Positions 1-12,136 of a stretch of DNA of 64,000 nucleotides are shown piece by piece; position 1 is the stretch's first letter; each line of letters begins with the position of its first letter. Position numbers and translations under genes: made by a program. The stretch comes from Scleromitrula shiraiana (Eukaryota; Ascomycota; Leotiomycetes; Helotiales; Sclerotiniaceae): assembly GCA_028455995.1 (NCBI GenBank), contig JABELC010000002.1, positions 1,488,001 to 1,552,000 of the forward strand, written 5' to 3'. The notes under the pieces are model-generated. The model was not told the DNA's origin. It worked only from the letters and a program-made list of their open reading frames with translations, and did no database searches.

Positions 1-3000
1 TCATTGTTATGATGGAGATTGTTGGAGACAAATAGATACTTGTCCAAGTAGTATAGTGTAGATGGATTCGCAAGTAGATGTGAAATAGTTTGCTAGGAGG
101 TGAGGTCGAGAATGAGAGATGTTTCTTTATGTTGTTGATTAGCATCGCAGCTACAAATTGAACTCGGCCACTGAAACATTTGCGTATAGTGCTGATAAAG
201 AGTGTCAATGTTGAATCTAGGTGTTATGTACAAAATAGTTTCAATACCCAAATTGATAATTGCAAAAATGGAAGATATGTTATTGCAAAAAGCCGTGACT
301 GGGATGACACCCGAAGAAATGAATATGTCGCGATGTTATACAAGTGGATTAGTTATAATAGGAAGGTTCAAAGAATTTGCTGGCAAGTTGCTGTTGGGCT
401 AGCACTGGCAAAAAAGTTTGGTGGGGGAGCCCAGATGATATAACATGTCTAGAGCTTTAAGAATGTATTTTAGTGCGGCTACTCATGCAATAGATAGAGA
501 TATCAATCTACTTTAGGTCAAAAAGAGCAGGAGGGGTATGAGAGTATACAAACAAGGAGGATCATTGGGAGAAAAGCGTGGGTGGCAGGTGGTGGTAAAT
601 GAAGGAGGATGGGAGGAGGAGTGTTGAGGTATGAGCAAAGCCGGGTAAAGGTACAGAGAGCTTGCTTGGTATGTACGTATAGGATTTCTAAAAAAAGAGG
701 AAAACGAGAAGGTAGTGCTACTCCGGTTCTCTCTACACAAAAAAGGTCCCACAAAAGACAAAAAGAAACATACAACAGTGGGGATTCGCTGGTGGTCACC
801 CACCCAACTACTAATCCACCGATTCAAGGCTTGTGTATGGCAGAGCGGACGGGATGCCCAATTCTCCTTGATCTATGGTCGTATGTGGGAAGAAATACGT
901 TGTTTTGAAATATGTATGAAGATGAGTTTACTGTAGATAAACCCCTGTAAGGAATCGAAAATATTGAAAATGTATATTGGAACTAAAGGTCGTGCTATGC
1001 AGATATTAGAGTGTAGAAGTGTTTATCATTGCATATAAATCGCGTGTTAAAGAGGGGCAGGTGTCTCTGTGTGTGTGTGTAACAGGGGTTTGTGACAGCC
1101 TCACTTCGATGCCAATGAAAACTTCATAAGTTCAGATAGATCGTCGGAACGATCTTTCCTTATTCTTAGCATGGCATTGAGATGATAATATCAAATCAAT
1201 TAAAAACATTAGAGATCTTACAATTGAGACCGTTGCTAGAAGATCGTTGGTCTAGATGCATAATCAGAACATCCCTCCTTCGGAATTTGTTAGCCGGATG
1301 CTTAAAATGATTGCATCTACCAATGCTGTCGTCCCTAAGGCGTTTCCCGTTGAATTCTATGTGACAATATCGTACATGAGCCGAAAATGTTATGTTGCAG
1401 CACTTGCCACTCTCCTGAAACATACCTGCAAGCCAGAAGGCCGAGTCATCTTCTAGACCCTGCCTCACGCTTGACGATTCCCAACAAAAATTTCAGAGAA
1501 AATACTGCTAGGGCCCTTGCCTCGACCGGACAATCGCCATATACGCAATCATACATGGCGTCGATATATGGGGAAATAGTGGAACGATTAAAGATGGGGT
1601 AAAACTCTAAGAAATTTGAGCAATAGCCCAATATAGGGTTATGCTAGTGCTGGTGGCGGCGAGGAAAGCAGCTCAACCCCCAAGAGAGCAGGGAACTATT
1701 GGAGTATTGCTGCGTCTCGGATGATCGGCTAATGTCTATCCTTGTGGTTTAGAGCGGCATGTCGAAACTAAGGTTGGGCCTATATTCTAGCATTGGTTAC
1801 CGCCGAACCTCAAGCGGGAAAGCCACCATCAACGCGTTCTACCAAGGGTAGCTTAAATTGGCATGCATACTTGTCGAGAGTCTAGACTTTCGACCATAGC
1901 CCCCAACTTGCATAGATCGAGATAGGCCTAGGAGCTTGCTGGAGCTGAGAATGAATAAGAGATTAGAATTATCACAACTCCGGGTTATATCCCAACCGTG
2001 AATCAAATTGAATATCTTCAGTAGAGTTTGAATTCCCTGTGTTCTTAGCTACTCAATCTGATGCCAGCAGAATGCATTTTTAGCTTTTACCAGCTTCCTG
2101 GAACCGGGCCGAGCCTTGTGAAGTTAACATATTTCCTAGCCGGGACCAAAGAAAAATGGTTCCATGATTGCATAATGCCCAATACAGCTCGGAAGGATCA
2201 CTTCCTTGTCATCTTTATTTCTTTCGGCCAATCAATCCCAAGGCCTAGTCCACGCCGCAGACCTATCAAAGCCCATGTAGCCGGAGAGATTGTACTCGGT
2301 CGCAATGGATCGACAACACAAAATTCCGAATGGGACTTGCATAGACTGAATAACCTCGAGCCTTTTTCTCGCGGCAGGATTTATTTGCGATATTCAAAGC
2401 TTGACTGACGGTTCTGTAATCTCCAATCTCTGAGCTTATTTGACAACGCATCCAGAAGGCTTAAGATAATGTAGGTAAGACGGGCTAACTCAAGGCTACT
2501 TACTCGACATACCGCAACTGACGGTACCCCCAACTTTCTATCTTATGTTGTTTCTTCACCGGGGCAGTACCTTGCTTTAATTTCGAAAGTAAGCACTATC
2601 TAGGTATATCTTAAATTTCATGAATCCGACCTGTTGGTAGCGAAGGAAAATTGCCGATTTGTTGTACAAAATATTCTGGGCCAGCTCACTCGTATACTCA
2701 TGCTGTGATATTGAAATTGGTGTCAAGCATCGTAAGATATGAGATAGCCTGAGATAGGACTGTAAGCTGTAAAGTGGTTTGCATTTACCTTGAGGCTCTG
2801 TGCTATAGTATCGCCATCCTGATCTTAACGAAACAATGTGAAAATATCGTTATATGATGACGAAGCAGAACATAACCGGATTGTGGAAAATTTTGCAAGG
2901 GGAGAGTTTCGAGCGTCTTGTCTGTGTGACCTGTCTTTTTCATCTGCCGAATACCACTCTATTTACAATCTTACGCTCCTCTCCCTTTCTAACATCGCTC

Positions 3001-3344
3001 GAATGTACCTTGTCCTCAGCATACCTTTGAAGTGTGTCTATTCACACCCATAACCATGTATCAGAGATCCTACATGTAGCGTTATGGCTTCCTGTGTAAG
3101 GGGCCTTTTTTGTATATCTTGCCTTCTTTTTCATCTGTGATCCACCCAAAGGTATCCCGAGAAATATCGACAGGTAGATCTGCGGAGAAGCTCAATCTAA
3201 ATTATTAATTAGAGGGAATTAAGAACACTTGAATAAGAGACATCAGTGAGTCCATAATCCTCTGCAAGGGAGGCTCTCATCCAGCTTGATCACAAATGTA
3301 CTTACGATTATCAGTTTGCCTTATAGATATTGAGACTACTCAAG
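1..3344. other. Gene-poor left-end region
   Basis: No convincing gene is visible. Short open frames occur on both strands (for example around 180-443, 1196-1468 and 2061-2408) but they overlap each other, lack recognisable domains and are not flanked by coherent splice sites. A short GT microsatellite lies near 1064-1080. The stretch is AT-rich with scattered stops, like the other intergenic DNA here. It could hold the untranslated end of a gene beyond the left edge; nothing in the sequence decides this. Confidence 0.5.
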
Positions 3345-3977
3345 ATGCCTACCTCGAATAACACCTCTCACCGTCGCAGCAACTCTACATCGGCTGTGAC
3401 CGAAGCCAGTGGGGAAACTCCCTTGATTGTAAATATTGGGGACATTGGTGGAGCTCAAAACTATGCTGAGGATACTGTTTCTATGACACCAGAGCAGAGG
3501 TCGCATTATCTGCTTCTTGAAAGAGAATGTCTGCTTGAAACTGGAGCTAAATTCCATGGCTCTGATGGAGATCAGACGCTCGATGGTGATGAATCACTCA
3601 TCTCGGAAACGGAAGGAATTATCGAAAACAACCATATAATTGGATCTATTTTGGGTGAAGAAGCTCAAGACCGAGATGCGTACTCCACAGCGTTATTAAC
3701 ACCTGTTCGCATAATCGCGAGATCTCAATACTCAGCGTCAATGAATCGTCCGCCGAACAGTTTTTCTTCCCCGATTCAAATCTCAGTGGCATCTGTTCTT
3801 ACAACTGATAACCTACGAATCTTCAATCTTGATTCGTGTGAAGATACCCAGGAGAGTAGTCCTCAACTACAGATGTGGGCAGACGAAAAGAATGTGGAGA
3901 AGGAGGCTAGGATTAAGGCGGAGATTGAAAAGTATGGAGAGTATGAAGATCGATCTGATTTGTCTGGCAAAGATTGA
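3345..3977 (+). CDS. Hypothetical protein, 210 aa, acidic, probably disordered
   Basis: A single uninterrupted frame begins at the ATG at 3345 (MPTSNNTSHRRSNS) and ends with TGA at 3977. The frame is open a little further upstream but without another ATG. The product is hydrophilic: a Ser/Thr-rich N-terminus, an acidic middle (about residues 60-100) and a charged Lys/Glu-rich C-terminus (about 180-210) that could form a helix. There is no signal peptide, membrane segment or domain I recognise. It stands alone between two long intergenic stretches, so context gives no hint of function. That it is a real gene is inferred from open-frame length and even composition; it may be restricted to close relatives. 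Confidence 0.6.
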   Translation: MPTSNNTSHRRSNSTSAVTEASGETPLIVNIGDIGGAQNYAEDTVSMTPEQRSHYLLLERECLLETGAKFHGSDGDQTLDGDESLISETEGIIENNHIIGSILGEEAQDRDAYSTALLTPVRIIARSQYSASMNRPPNSFSSPIQISVASVLTTDNLRIFNLDSCEDTQESSPQLQMWADEKNVEKEARIKAEIEKYGEYEDRSDLSGKD

Positions 3978-4869
3978 TGGAGGTTTCAAACCTTGATTCG
4001 AAAGCAGTGTGCGGTAGTAGAGTCGCCAAAAAAGAGAGTTTGAAAAGACATGGTGTGCCGACTATTTGAAATTTAATTCGAGATGAATGTTATTGAAATG
4101 AATGATAAATATAAGTATGAAATTATTTCTCCTCGCATTTAGTTGTGACCTCATGATGATCAAAGGAAACTTCGACCAACAGCATATGATCCCCAAGAAG
4201 AGCTGTGATGTCGTATTAGCAGATTACGCTCAGTTGAGCTCATTCTTCGCTGTACTCTGCCGATCTTCTTTAGCTGAGACCACTTTGCTATTGGAGTATA
4301 TCCTGCCACATCTAAAGCGAATAAAAAATCAAATACGATCCCTTTTTTCGTAATTCCCTCGTAGGTAGTCGTCGATAACTAAAAAAGGAAATATTATCCT
4401 GATTCCGTAGAACTTTCGGAATGCCACAAGAGTTTCAGGGGTCCGTGCACCCAGGTGTAAGCCACACCTACGGGGCTACAGTCGGGAGGGATCGTGGGAT
4501 GTATTAATTCATGAACCACATAATCAAGTATACATTAAACAACCACAGCACAGCATCACGATAAAAATATCAGTTGAAGTTCAAAGTTGTTATGTGCCAA
4601 TACCATCTTCAATTGAAGGCCTATGGGCTATGTACCGAAGTACTATATATGAATATCACCGCATCCTAAAATCCATTGCGTCCCAAATATCATCGCGAAG
4701 ACGTTTCTGCTAGTGCAGACTAGTTATAAAGAATGCCCAAACTACCATCGTAGAATATTCCCAAAGTCACCGCCAATATTGAAAACAATGCCAGCGTAGA
4801 GTTCGAGCTATAAATCTAAAGAAAGAAACGCCCTTCGATATCATGACCACCGAACATTCATAAGGTGAA
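3978..4869. other. Intergenic, with one MITE-like end
   Basis: No gene is seen. Positions 4501-4519 carry an ATTCATGAACCAC terminus matching the MITE family found at 42.7, 50.7 and 52.4 kb. A possible degraded partner end lies near 4640-4660 (ATGAAT core), which would make a shortened copy of about 160 bp. The rest is presumably the 3' flanks of the two convergent neighbouring genes. Confidence 0.4.
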
Positions 4870-6407
4870 TTAATCCTTGCTAAGGAAGTCCTTGAGTTTA
4901 TTCAAACCCTTCTTTGCAAGATCTGCCTTGCCACGGCCACCTTGATTATCATCCTGGGTGTCATTAGATCCATAAGCACCCGATGATATACCAGAAGTTT
5001 GGTCTCTGTTGTCGTCATAACCTATATTGGTTTACATCAGTATATAACACGAGCAAGAAAGATTATATACTTACTACTAGAAGTTTGGTCTTTGCCATAA
5101 CTATCAGAACTGCCAGTTACCTTGCTTCCTCCGTAATCATCCGAAGTAGAAGTGACACCTCCATATCCTCCAGTGGTACCATCATCTTGTCTACCCGAGC
5201 TAGTCTTTTCGCCATAACCACTGGAAGTGCTTTGCTCATTATCACCAAAGGTCCCAAAACTAGATTTAGTGCCAGTGTTCTGATCGTTGTCGTCATATCC
5301 AGGATTGCTTGCTCCGTATCCACCACTAGAAGTCTGCTCATTATCGTCGCCATAACCCGTCTTGCTTGGTCTGTTCTGGTCGTAGCCTCCGAGGCTTGAG
5401 GAAGTATTCTCGTCATCTCCGAAGCCTCCCGAGCCGGACTTAGAACCATAAGTATTTGAGGTATCGTCATCTTTGCTATAGGATTTGGTCCCACTTCCAT
5501 AGCCTTCACCTGATGACGTATTATCATCTCCCGATTTCAAACCACTGTATCCTCCACCTGTTTGATCATCATCAGTGTTACTATAAGATTTGTTTCCACT
5601 TCCGTAATCATCAGATGAAGTTCGATCATCTCCCGCCTTGGAACCACCGTATCCGCTTGTCTGAGTGTCACCAATACTGGATGACTTATTTCCACGTCCA
5701 TAATCACCCGAGGAGGTATTATCATCTCTTCCATAATCATCTCCCGAGCTCGACTTCAAACCACTGGTCTGATTGTCATCGTCATAAGATTTGCTTCCGC
5801 CTTGATATCCAGCATCAGATGAAGTATCATCATCTGCAAGGCTAGACTTCAAGCCACCATATCCTCCACTGACCCCAGTTGTCTGATCGTCGTCCTCTCC
5901 GTATGACTTGGTTCCACTTCTGCTATATTTGTCGCTCGACGAGGTACCCAAGTTGTCGTCTCCGCCGAAACCGCTGGAGTCACCTTTGCTGCCATATGCT
6001 GTATGTACTCTATGTTTAGCTTCCGATCCAGAATAGCAAGAATGGACAAATAGCATGAGAATAACATACCACCAGATTGATCATCAGTGTTACGACTTCC
6101 GTATCCTTCTGTGAGATGTAAATTAGAGGCTGATCTAAGTAGAGAAGGCTGAGAAGAACTTAAGACTTACCACTAGGTTGAGAATCTCCATATCCACTGG
6201 TTTGGCTACCGCTCTGATAACCTCTATTTCCACTGCTAACAGCTCCATATCCACCTATAAGTAAACACACCTCAGCTTCCAGGTTCAAACAAGCCCGAAC
6301 CCAAAGATGGGAGATGGGAGAAGAGGAATGTACTTACCACTCTGCTGATCGTCGCCATAGCTGCGACTATCTGATCGATCTTCGTTATTGTTTCCGTAGC
6401 CGGACAT
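4870..6407 (-). CDS. Gly/Ser/Asp-rich repetitive hydrophilic protein (Ddr48-like, tentative), 422 aa
   Basis: Five exons on the minus strand: 6407-6338, 6254-6171, 6108-6070, 5998-5075 and 5021-4870, totalling 1269 nt. All four introns have GT..AG ends and lie in the same phase (phase 1), so exons could be skipped without breaking the frame. The start (MSGYGNNNEDR) is the only well-placed ATG. Nearly the whole protein is degenerate repeats mixing YGS/GYG, KSY, DDDQTSG and DDNTSSG, with no hydrophobic core. The last roughly 20 residues differ: a Lys-rich amphipathic tail (KKGLNKLKDFLSKD). SYG-and-Asp repeats recall yeast Ddr48 and dehydrin-like stress proteins, which are disordered and stress-induced, but low complexity makes such homology unreliable. 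AGGGG stress-element-like sites lie upstream near 6620 and 6788. Confidence 0.72.
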
Positions 6408-8183
6408 GATTGCGTTCGTTGATTTGTTAATCTTGGGATGTATTAGTTATGTGGCTGAGATGGAAGAATGCGAGATCGAAGTTGTATTTATAGCTAGATT
6501 CCAAGTACTATGTAAAGAGGAAAGAGGTATCTGGGAGGTTGTAAAGTATTTGAAAGTGATGTAAAGCTGAAACACAAAATTGTATCGTATGTGCTTGTCT
6601 TATGATGTTATACCCGTCAAGGGGAATCAAGTAGATGACGTTGTGATCAGTCAAGAACCGGTATTTATCAGGAAGAAGAACTTGTTCAATTTATGTACTT
6701 GGAAAGGTGAAAATTATTAGACGTCCCAACAATTTGAGTAATAACGATGACGACGATGACGACGGTGACAGAATCGACGTTACAAAAGAGGGGTAGTAGA
6801 CCACCCCATTATTGCAATATCATAATATCTTTTGTAAATCTGAAAATATACCTGTATACCTGAAATATCCCTCATTACCTGAACACAATACTTACGCCAA
6901 ATAGCTTCAGTAACGCTTCACAAGGGCGGTTAAAAAGTCATTTACTCCTCTCCAACCATCCATGATATACCAATCCATATCAACATCCATATCCATCATA
7001 ACAACGTTACTCAAAACTGCTCGAAACAAAACAAGCCAAAGCAAAGCCTCACCAACCCACCTTAAATCTTTCAGCTACCCCGCACCAATATTCGTCTTCT
7101 CCTCCAAGTTTTCCAAATTCAAATCTATCAATACCGGATTCCCTATATCGCGCAAACCAATTCTCTATACCATGCATGCATTTCTCACCCGCAATTGAGC
7201 TAATCCGATTTCAATGTCCAGATTTTCCATCTCCCAGCAAAAAAAACAAAGCCACACTTCTTTTGGACTTCTCTATCATTGGTTAGACAAGACGCATCTA
7301 ACTGCATATGCAAGTAGGGGTGGGTACACCTTGTGTGACCGTAACATCAATCCACCTGGAAAATACACACTTGAATATTAACTCCAACCCCTGTACTGCA
7401 GAAGCAGAAGCAGAAGCAGAGAAATCTTGTACTTGCACCCAGGGCGGGATTTACATACATAATAGGTATGTGAAATCTTGGAATTCTCTTGCAACATGAT
7501 AAGTTGGGAGAAAATTTCGGAAAGACCGAGACGAATGAGCACGGGGAGGTTTTTTTGTTTGGGGATGCTTAATTTGCAATGGGTGGAAAAGGAAGAGAAG
7601 ACGGTATGGCAAGGTTAGATACGAATAATTATACTAATTTATTCACAAGTACTGTAAATAATGCTACTCTACCGTACTGTGCTGAGATGAGATTAGCTAT
7701 CTTGCAATAACAATCATCCCGTAGAACTTGAACTTATAATAAGCCACTTCTCTGTACTGTACATAGAGTATAGTACATCCATCCATCCATCCATCCATAG
7801 ATACAGTATAGAGGAGAGAATGCAAGAAGTAGAAAACAACCACACAAAACAATAGAATAAAACGCTGTGCCTGCTTGCCCTGCCCCTTTGGAAATTAATG
7901 CGAAGTTTTCAACTTTCCCACTGCATCTGGTATTACTTCCACGGCCAATCAATCACCCTTCCATACATAACAAAACCATTCGCATCCATCCCATGCAGGG
8001 TCATTCATCCTTATGTACCTTTTTTCTCTTTTGCCAGTCCCTTCTTCAGACCTCAAAGGCATGCAGTAGAAGAAGTAAATTCAAGTAAAAAGCCGAAACC
8101 ACTAGTCGCAGAAAATAATCAACACCCCTGTTCCATTCCAAACCATCCCATTTCCTGGCCAATCGATCATGTTTCCATAACCC
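6408..8183. other. Intergenic stretch with simple repeats
   Basis: It lies between the start of the repetitive protein gene and the 3' end of syp1. It contains the two AGGGG sites, a GACGAT-type triplet run near 6746-6772, a GCAGAA hexamer run near 7399-7421, and an ATCC tetranucleotide run near 7776-7797. Short open frames on both strands (for example 6962-7198, 7867-8221) have no domain or matching splice structure, so no gene is called. Confidence 0.5.
6620..6792. promoter_or_regulatory. Two AGGGG (STRE-like) sites upstream of the repetitive protein gene
   Basis: AGGGG pentamers occur at about 6620-6624 and 6788-6792, roughly 215 and 385 bp upstream of the start at 6407. In fungi this is the core of Msn2/4-type stress response elements and works in either orientation. 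A pentamer is expected often by chance; it is listed only because the downstream protein resembles stress-induced disordered proteins. Confidence 0.2.
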
Positions 8184-11100
8184 CTACCCCAAGATTTGTC
8201 TGGCTTCATACTTTCCGCTAGCAATCTTCCTGCTTGTTTCCAGGTCCACCCAATTACCCGCTGTAGGCGCTAACGATTCGTCTGCGAAAGGATCTGATTC
8301 ATCTGAACCCTTGTTTGCTTCCAATCTTGAGATGGTAATTCCACTGCCAACTACAGGCGTTTGAACTTCCCATCTCGCTTCTATATGGCCTGGTTGAGGA
8401 GCACCTTCCGAACTTGCGAAACGACAAACAACTCTTTGCCATGCGTGTGTAAGTGAGATATCACCAACTCGCCAATAAATGAGACATTTGTCGCGAACGT
8501 GTGTGCCTTGAGGCTTGGATTGACAGTTGTTAGCTTTGGGGCCTGTATATGTAGCTACAATAGAGAGATTATGGAAAGTGATTGAATCGGAGCTGAAAGC
8601 TGGGTTGAGGGCATATTCGAGAACAAGACCAAGCTTATCTCCTTGATGTCTCCACGCTGGTTTAAGTAGTAAGGGTGAGTGCGCAGCCATATCTGCATCA
8701 TCCACATGTACTCGGTAAGTAAATGCTGGGGAGGTTTTATGGGATACTGATGCAAGATCGACTGTAAACTCGTCGGGCTTTTCGGTTGAGACTGGATGAA
8801 TAAATGTTCTATTGGGGCCAATAGCTTCTAGATTTGAGAAGTTGTTAATGCGAATTGTCTCTATCCCTGTAAATCCTCGTATTTTAGCTTATGGCTAGAG
8901 CACAAATTATCAAATTTGCTTACCTGAAGCTGGCGCTGAGCTACCATTTGGAGTTGAGATGTAGGTCATGGCAATCTCTCCAGCAACTTTAGCAGTTTTA
9001 ACTTCACCATTTTCCAAAGTGGCGCTGACAGTTTCTATAATCGACGCATTTAGTCCAGGCTGATGCATCTCGGTATGTTTAGTGGCTGCGTTAGTGGTCA
9101 ATGAATGCCCGGAACGAATTGAGGTTGTGTCTGAAACACTGGGTGCTCCATGCGGTACACCATGGTCTGAAATGGCTGCTAAGGCAGCAGCTCTTGCTCC
9201 TCCAGGTGGGAAACTTGGTGAAGGAGGTAAATGGTTCTCCACGTGACCGACATCAAGATGAGGAGAGGGAGCATAGACAGTATTTCGAACATCTCTTCGA
9301 CCTCGGACAGTACCTATTTTACGACCAGCGGTGGTTAGTTGAGATGAGCGTAATGTATTGGCAACGTTTGATAAAGCCGCTTGGGCATCAGCATCTTGTT
9401 CGGGAATTGGCTGATCTCGGATATCTAATTTAAACTGAGGCTCGTTGAGTTCTTGTGCTTCTTGTTGAGCCTGGGATATTGGATCATTCATGGCTGCTGG
9501 CACCGAAAAGCCATCAACATCTTTTTGAGATTCTTGGAAGTGTGAGGGTGGTGGGCCTGGTGGTGGGTCTACTTCCGATAGATCCCTCATTGCTGAGTTC
9601 GGTACACCATTAGAAGTGGCTGGCCTGACCACATCAGAAATATTCAGCGAATCTTGGTTAATGCCATTAGAATTTCCGTTGGGTTGCAAGAAGTCACGAA
9701 TTGGTGGAGATTCGGGTAAGGCGGAAAGTCGATTGTCTAGTTGGGGAGATTCTCGTAAGTTGTTCGATGAGGTACGAGGTGAGGGGTTTGGTCGCCCTGA
9801 GCTACTATTGGAATTGCGAGTCAAAGACGAGAAACCTTTAGAAGGAGAAGGAGCGCGAGCAAATCCACCATGAATGCTCTGACGTCGTCGCTGAAGCATT
9901 GTTCCAAAACGACTTTTTAGTTTGGACGATTCTGCAACCTATCTATTAGCATGAAACTCACATAATATACCGCTGTTCAATTTTTGAACAATAATGCCTT
10001 AAACATGAAAAGTAGGAACCTACCACCAGAGCCCTCTTGCCTCGAGATATCACTTGCAGCATCTGTGTGCGTAGAGCGTGGAGTTGGAGGCAATGGTAGC
10101 GTAGTACTATTGACGGTACTACCCCCGGCACTAGACAATTGTCTTGCGGACCGTTCCGTGAGCGGCTTCCCCGCAACTCCCGCTGCCGACCAATTTTTGA
10201 TCTCTTGGGCTGTATCAACATCTAATAACGACGCTAAGGTCGACTCAACTGTCACTCGATTTCTCTCGATCCTGTCGGCTTCGTGCGTCTCCAATTGCGT
10301 AAGAATATCCCGTAGATGATTCAGTCGTCTTTCGTCTGCTGCCTGAAGTGTTTCGAATATGAATGGAGCTTGCGATTGCCATTGCTGCTCGGCATTCTGT
10401 AATTTCGTTGTCGCATTTTCCACCTTTTGGGCACTCGCTTTACCACCTTTCTTGGCTAACTTCTCCGAGGCATTTTGAGCATCCGTTAATTCCTTAGCCA
10501 TAGCTGCCAAATTGCCTTGTATTGTAGACATCCCCTGCATTTCTCGATTTTGTGTTTGAAATTGTCGAAGAGGTTGTTCAATATCCTTCGATATTCGTTC
10601 CGATAGATTGTGATGTGAATCCGCGATCGATTCGACCGAACCTATAATCTTTTTCCATGGTGCTTCGAAAATCCTAGATATCATCAGCCAAATCATTCTT
10701 CTCAATCTATGTAGCCGGCAGTTTCTATCCCATACCCTAAATCTCCCTCGGATTCCTGTAAAGGCTTGCGCGCAAGTTTTCTTAGGTTCAAGGCATATTG
10801 TTCCTCTACCTTCCGACGTTCCTAGCAAATGTGTAAATGAGGTGTCGAATGCAGCTGTCCGTAGTGAAGTTATAATGCTATACCTGCAACCAATCTGCGA
10901 TTTCACTATTCAACTTATTTATCTTCTTCACTCGATCATTGAGTTTTGTTACCGCTGCCGCTGGTTGTAATCGATCCTTGAATATTTACAATTAGTATAA
11001 GAAATGAATCAACCCGAACGATCAATGTTAGGTTGAGACAGTAGAAATACACCCAACATACCAGCATAGAAGGATACTCTTGACGATCCACGGCGTCCAT
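8184..11100 (-). CDS. SYP1: Syp1-like endocytic adaptor: F-BAR plus mu-homology domain, 852 aa
   Basis: Six minus-strand exons: 11100-11062, 10976-10884, 10821-10736, 10673-10024, 9931-8924 and 8866-8184 (2559 nt). The N-terminal ~280 residues form a helical F-BAR module: VTKLNDRVKKINKLNSEIAD, an EQYALNLRKLARK segment, the GIFEAPWKKI motif, then long coiled coil with IERNRVTVESTL. A disordered Ser/Pro-rich linker follows (about 300-610). The C-terminal ~240 residues match a muniscin mu-homology domain (TIRINNFSNLEAIGPNRTF through HIEARWEV). Syp1/FCHO proteins are early endocytic factors that bind PI(4,5)P2 membranes and cargo, and in yeast also act at septin/actin sites. The start sits directly before a short first exon with a good donor, giving the MDAVDRQEYP N-terminus expected of the family. 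Domain order and length fit; product confidence is high. Confidence 0.93.
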
Positions 11101-12136
11101 GATTAATGTTGTAACTTCTTATCGTTTTGAATCAATGGTAAATCTCATTGGTGTAACGAAGGGCTGAGCATATCTAGGTAGTCATACAAAGATGTAAAAA
11201 GTATGTAAATTGGTAGGGGGGTAGTTCGAAGAGGTGTTTATGTATTTATTAGAAAGTTGGGAGTTGTTGTTGATGATGCTGATGATGATGATAATCTTCA
11301 AACAATAGTATAAGTATTATGTAGTTGTGTTGTAACAAATAAATTGTAACTATTCCTAAGATATCATACCAATTTGGTACTCGAAAAAAGTTGAACAATG
11401 AAATGAATGAATGTTTCGTCTCGCCGTCCAATTCCTCTCAAGGTCAAGTTCAATCAATGATTTCCCAGCTCCCAGCCTTGAAGCGGTTACTGTTTACTGG
11501 TTAAAATCAGTCGAGGCTTTTCTCGGTATGATCCCATAATCCTTGTCAAAAATGAATTTATGCATAACGAACGAAACCATATTCATTTCACCACCAAATT
11601 GAATGAATGTATTATGTACGTATTATATTATTATATCATGTACGTATTATTATATCATGTACGTATTATTATATCATGTACGTATTATTATATCATATAC
11701 GTATTATTATATCATATACGTATTATATTATTATATCATGTACGTATTATATTATTATATCATCTACTATGCACATCTGTACTCAAATGTACTCATTCAA
11801 ACATGACAATAAAATGCTATTTTTGGATATGAAAATTGGAGAATATTCTAGTCGCAAAATCTGTATTGAATTGAATATTCAAACTTCGTCTCAAACAACC
11901 TTGAAAGTCTTAAATAGCTGGAGACAGCGACTGATCCGATATTCATCCGATAGGTGATTAAGGAGAGAACAACTCACAAAGTATGAGGTGGTTCTTCTTC
12001 CTGTTCAACAGCTAGAGAAGAAATCATCTCAGAAACTGCCAAACCTAACTATCTACCTACCATAGTCTTTACTAGGTAGTAGTACTTCATTCAACAATAT
12101 CATATGTCAGAACTGGGGTGAGAGCTTGATAGCAAC
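11101..12136. other. Divergent promoter region between syp1 and the CDK-like kinase
   Basis: Both flanking genes are transcribed outward from this roughly 1-kb stretch, so it holds both promoters. It includes the minisatellite at 11616-11763. Open frames across the minisatellite are caused by the repeat itself. Confidence 0.6.
11616..11763. repeat. AT-rich minisatellite, seven units of 19 or 24 bp
   Basis: Seven head-to-tail units, of lengths 24, 19, 19, 19, 19, 24 and 24 bp, fill exactly 148 bp. The short unit is GTACGTATTATTATATCAT; the long unit has an extra ATTAT. Units 5 and 6 begin ATACG instead of GTACG, a single G-to-A change. Long units at both ends and short units inside are typical of slippage or unequal exchange. 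The array sits between two divergent genes, so length changes could affect promoter spacing. Confidence 0.95.

Noticed and set aside
1..3344. Several short ORFs in the left-end region
   Set aside because: Overlapping frames on both strands with no domain, splice structure or compositional support.
5456..5845. 129-codon His/Tyr-rich plus-strand ORF
   Set aside because: It is the antisense shadow of the low-complexity repeat gene.
11560..11957. Overlapping plus-strand open frames (66-116 codons) in three frames
   Set aside because: They run through the minisatellite, whose units happen to lack stops; the translations are only repeated Tyr/Ile/His text.
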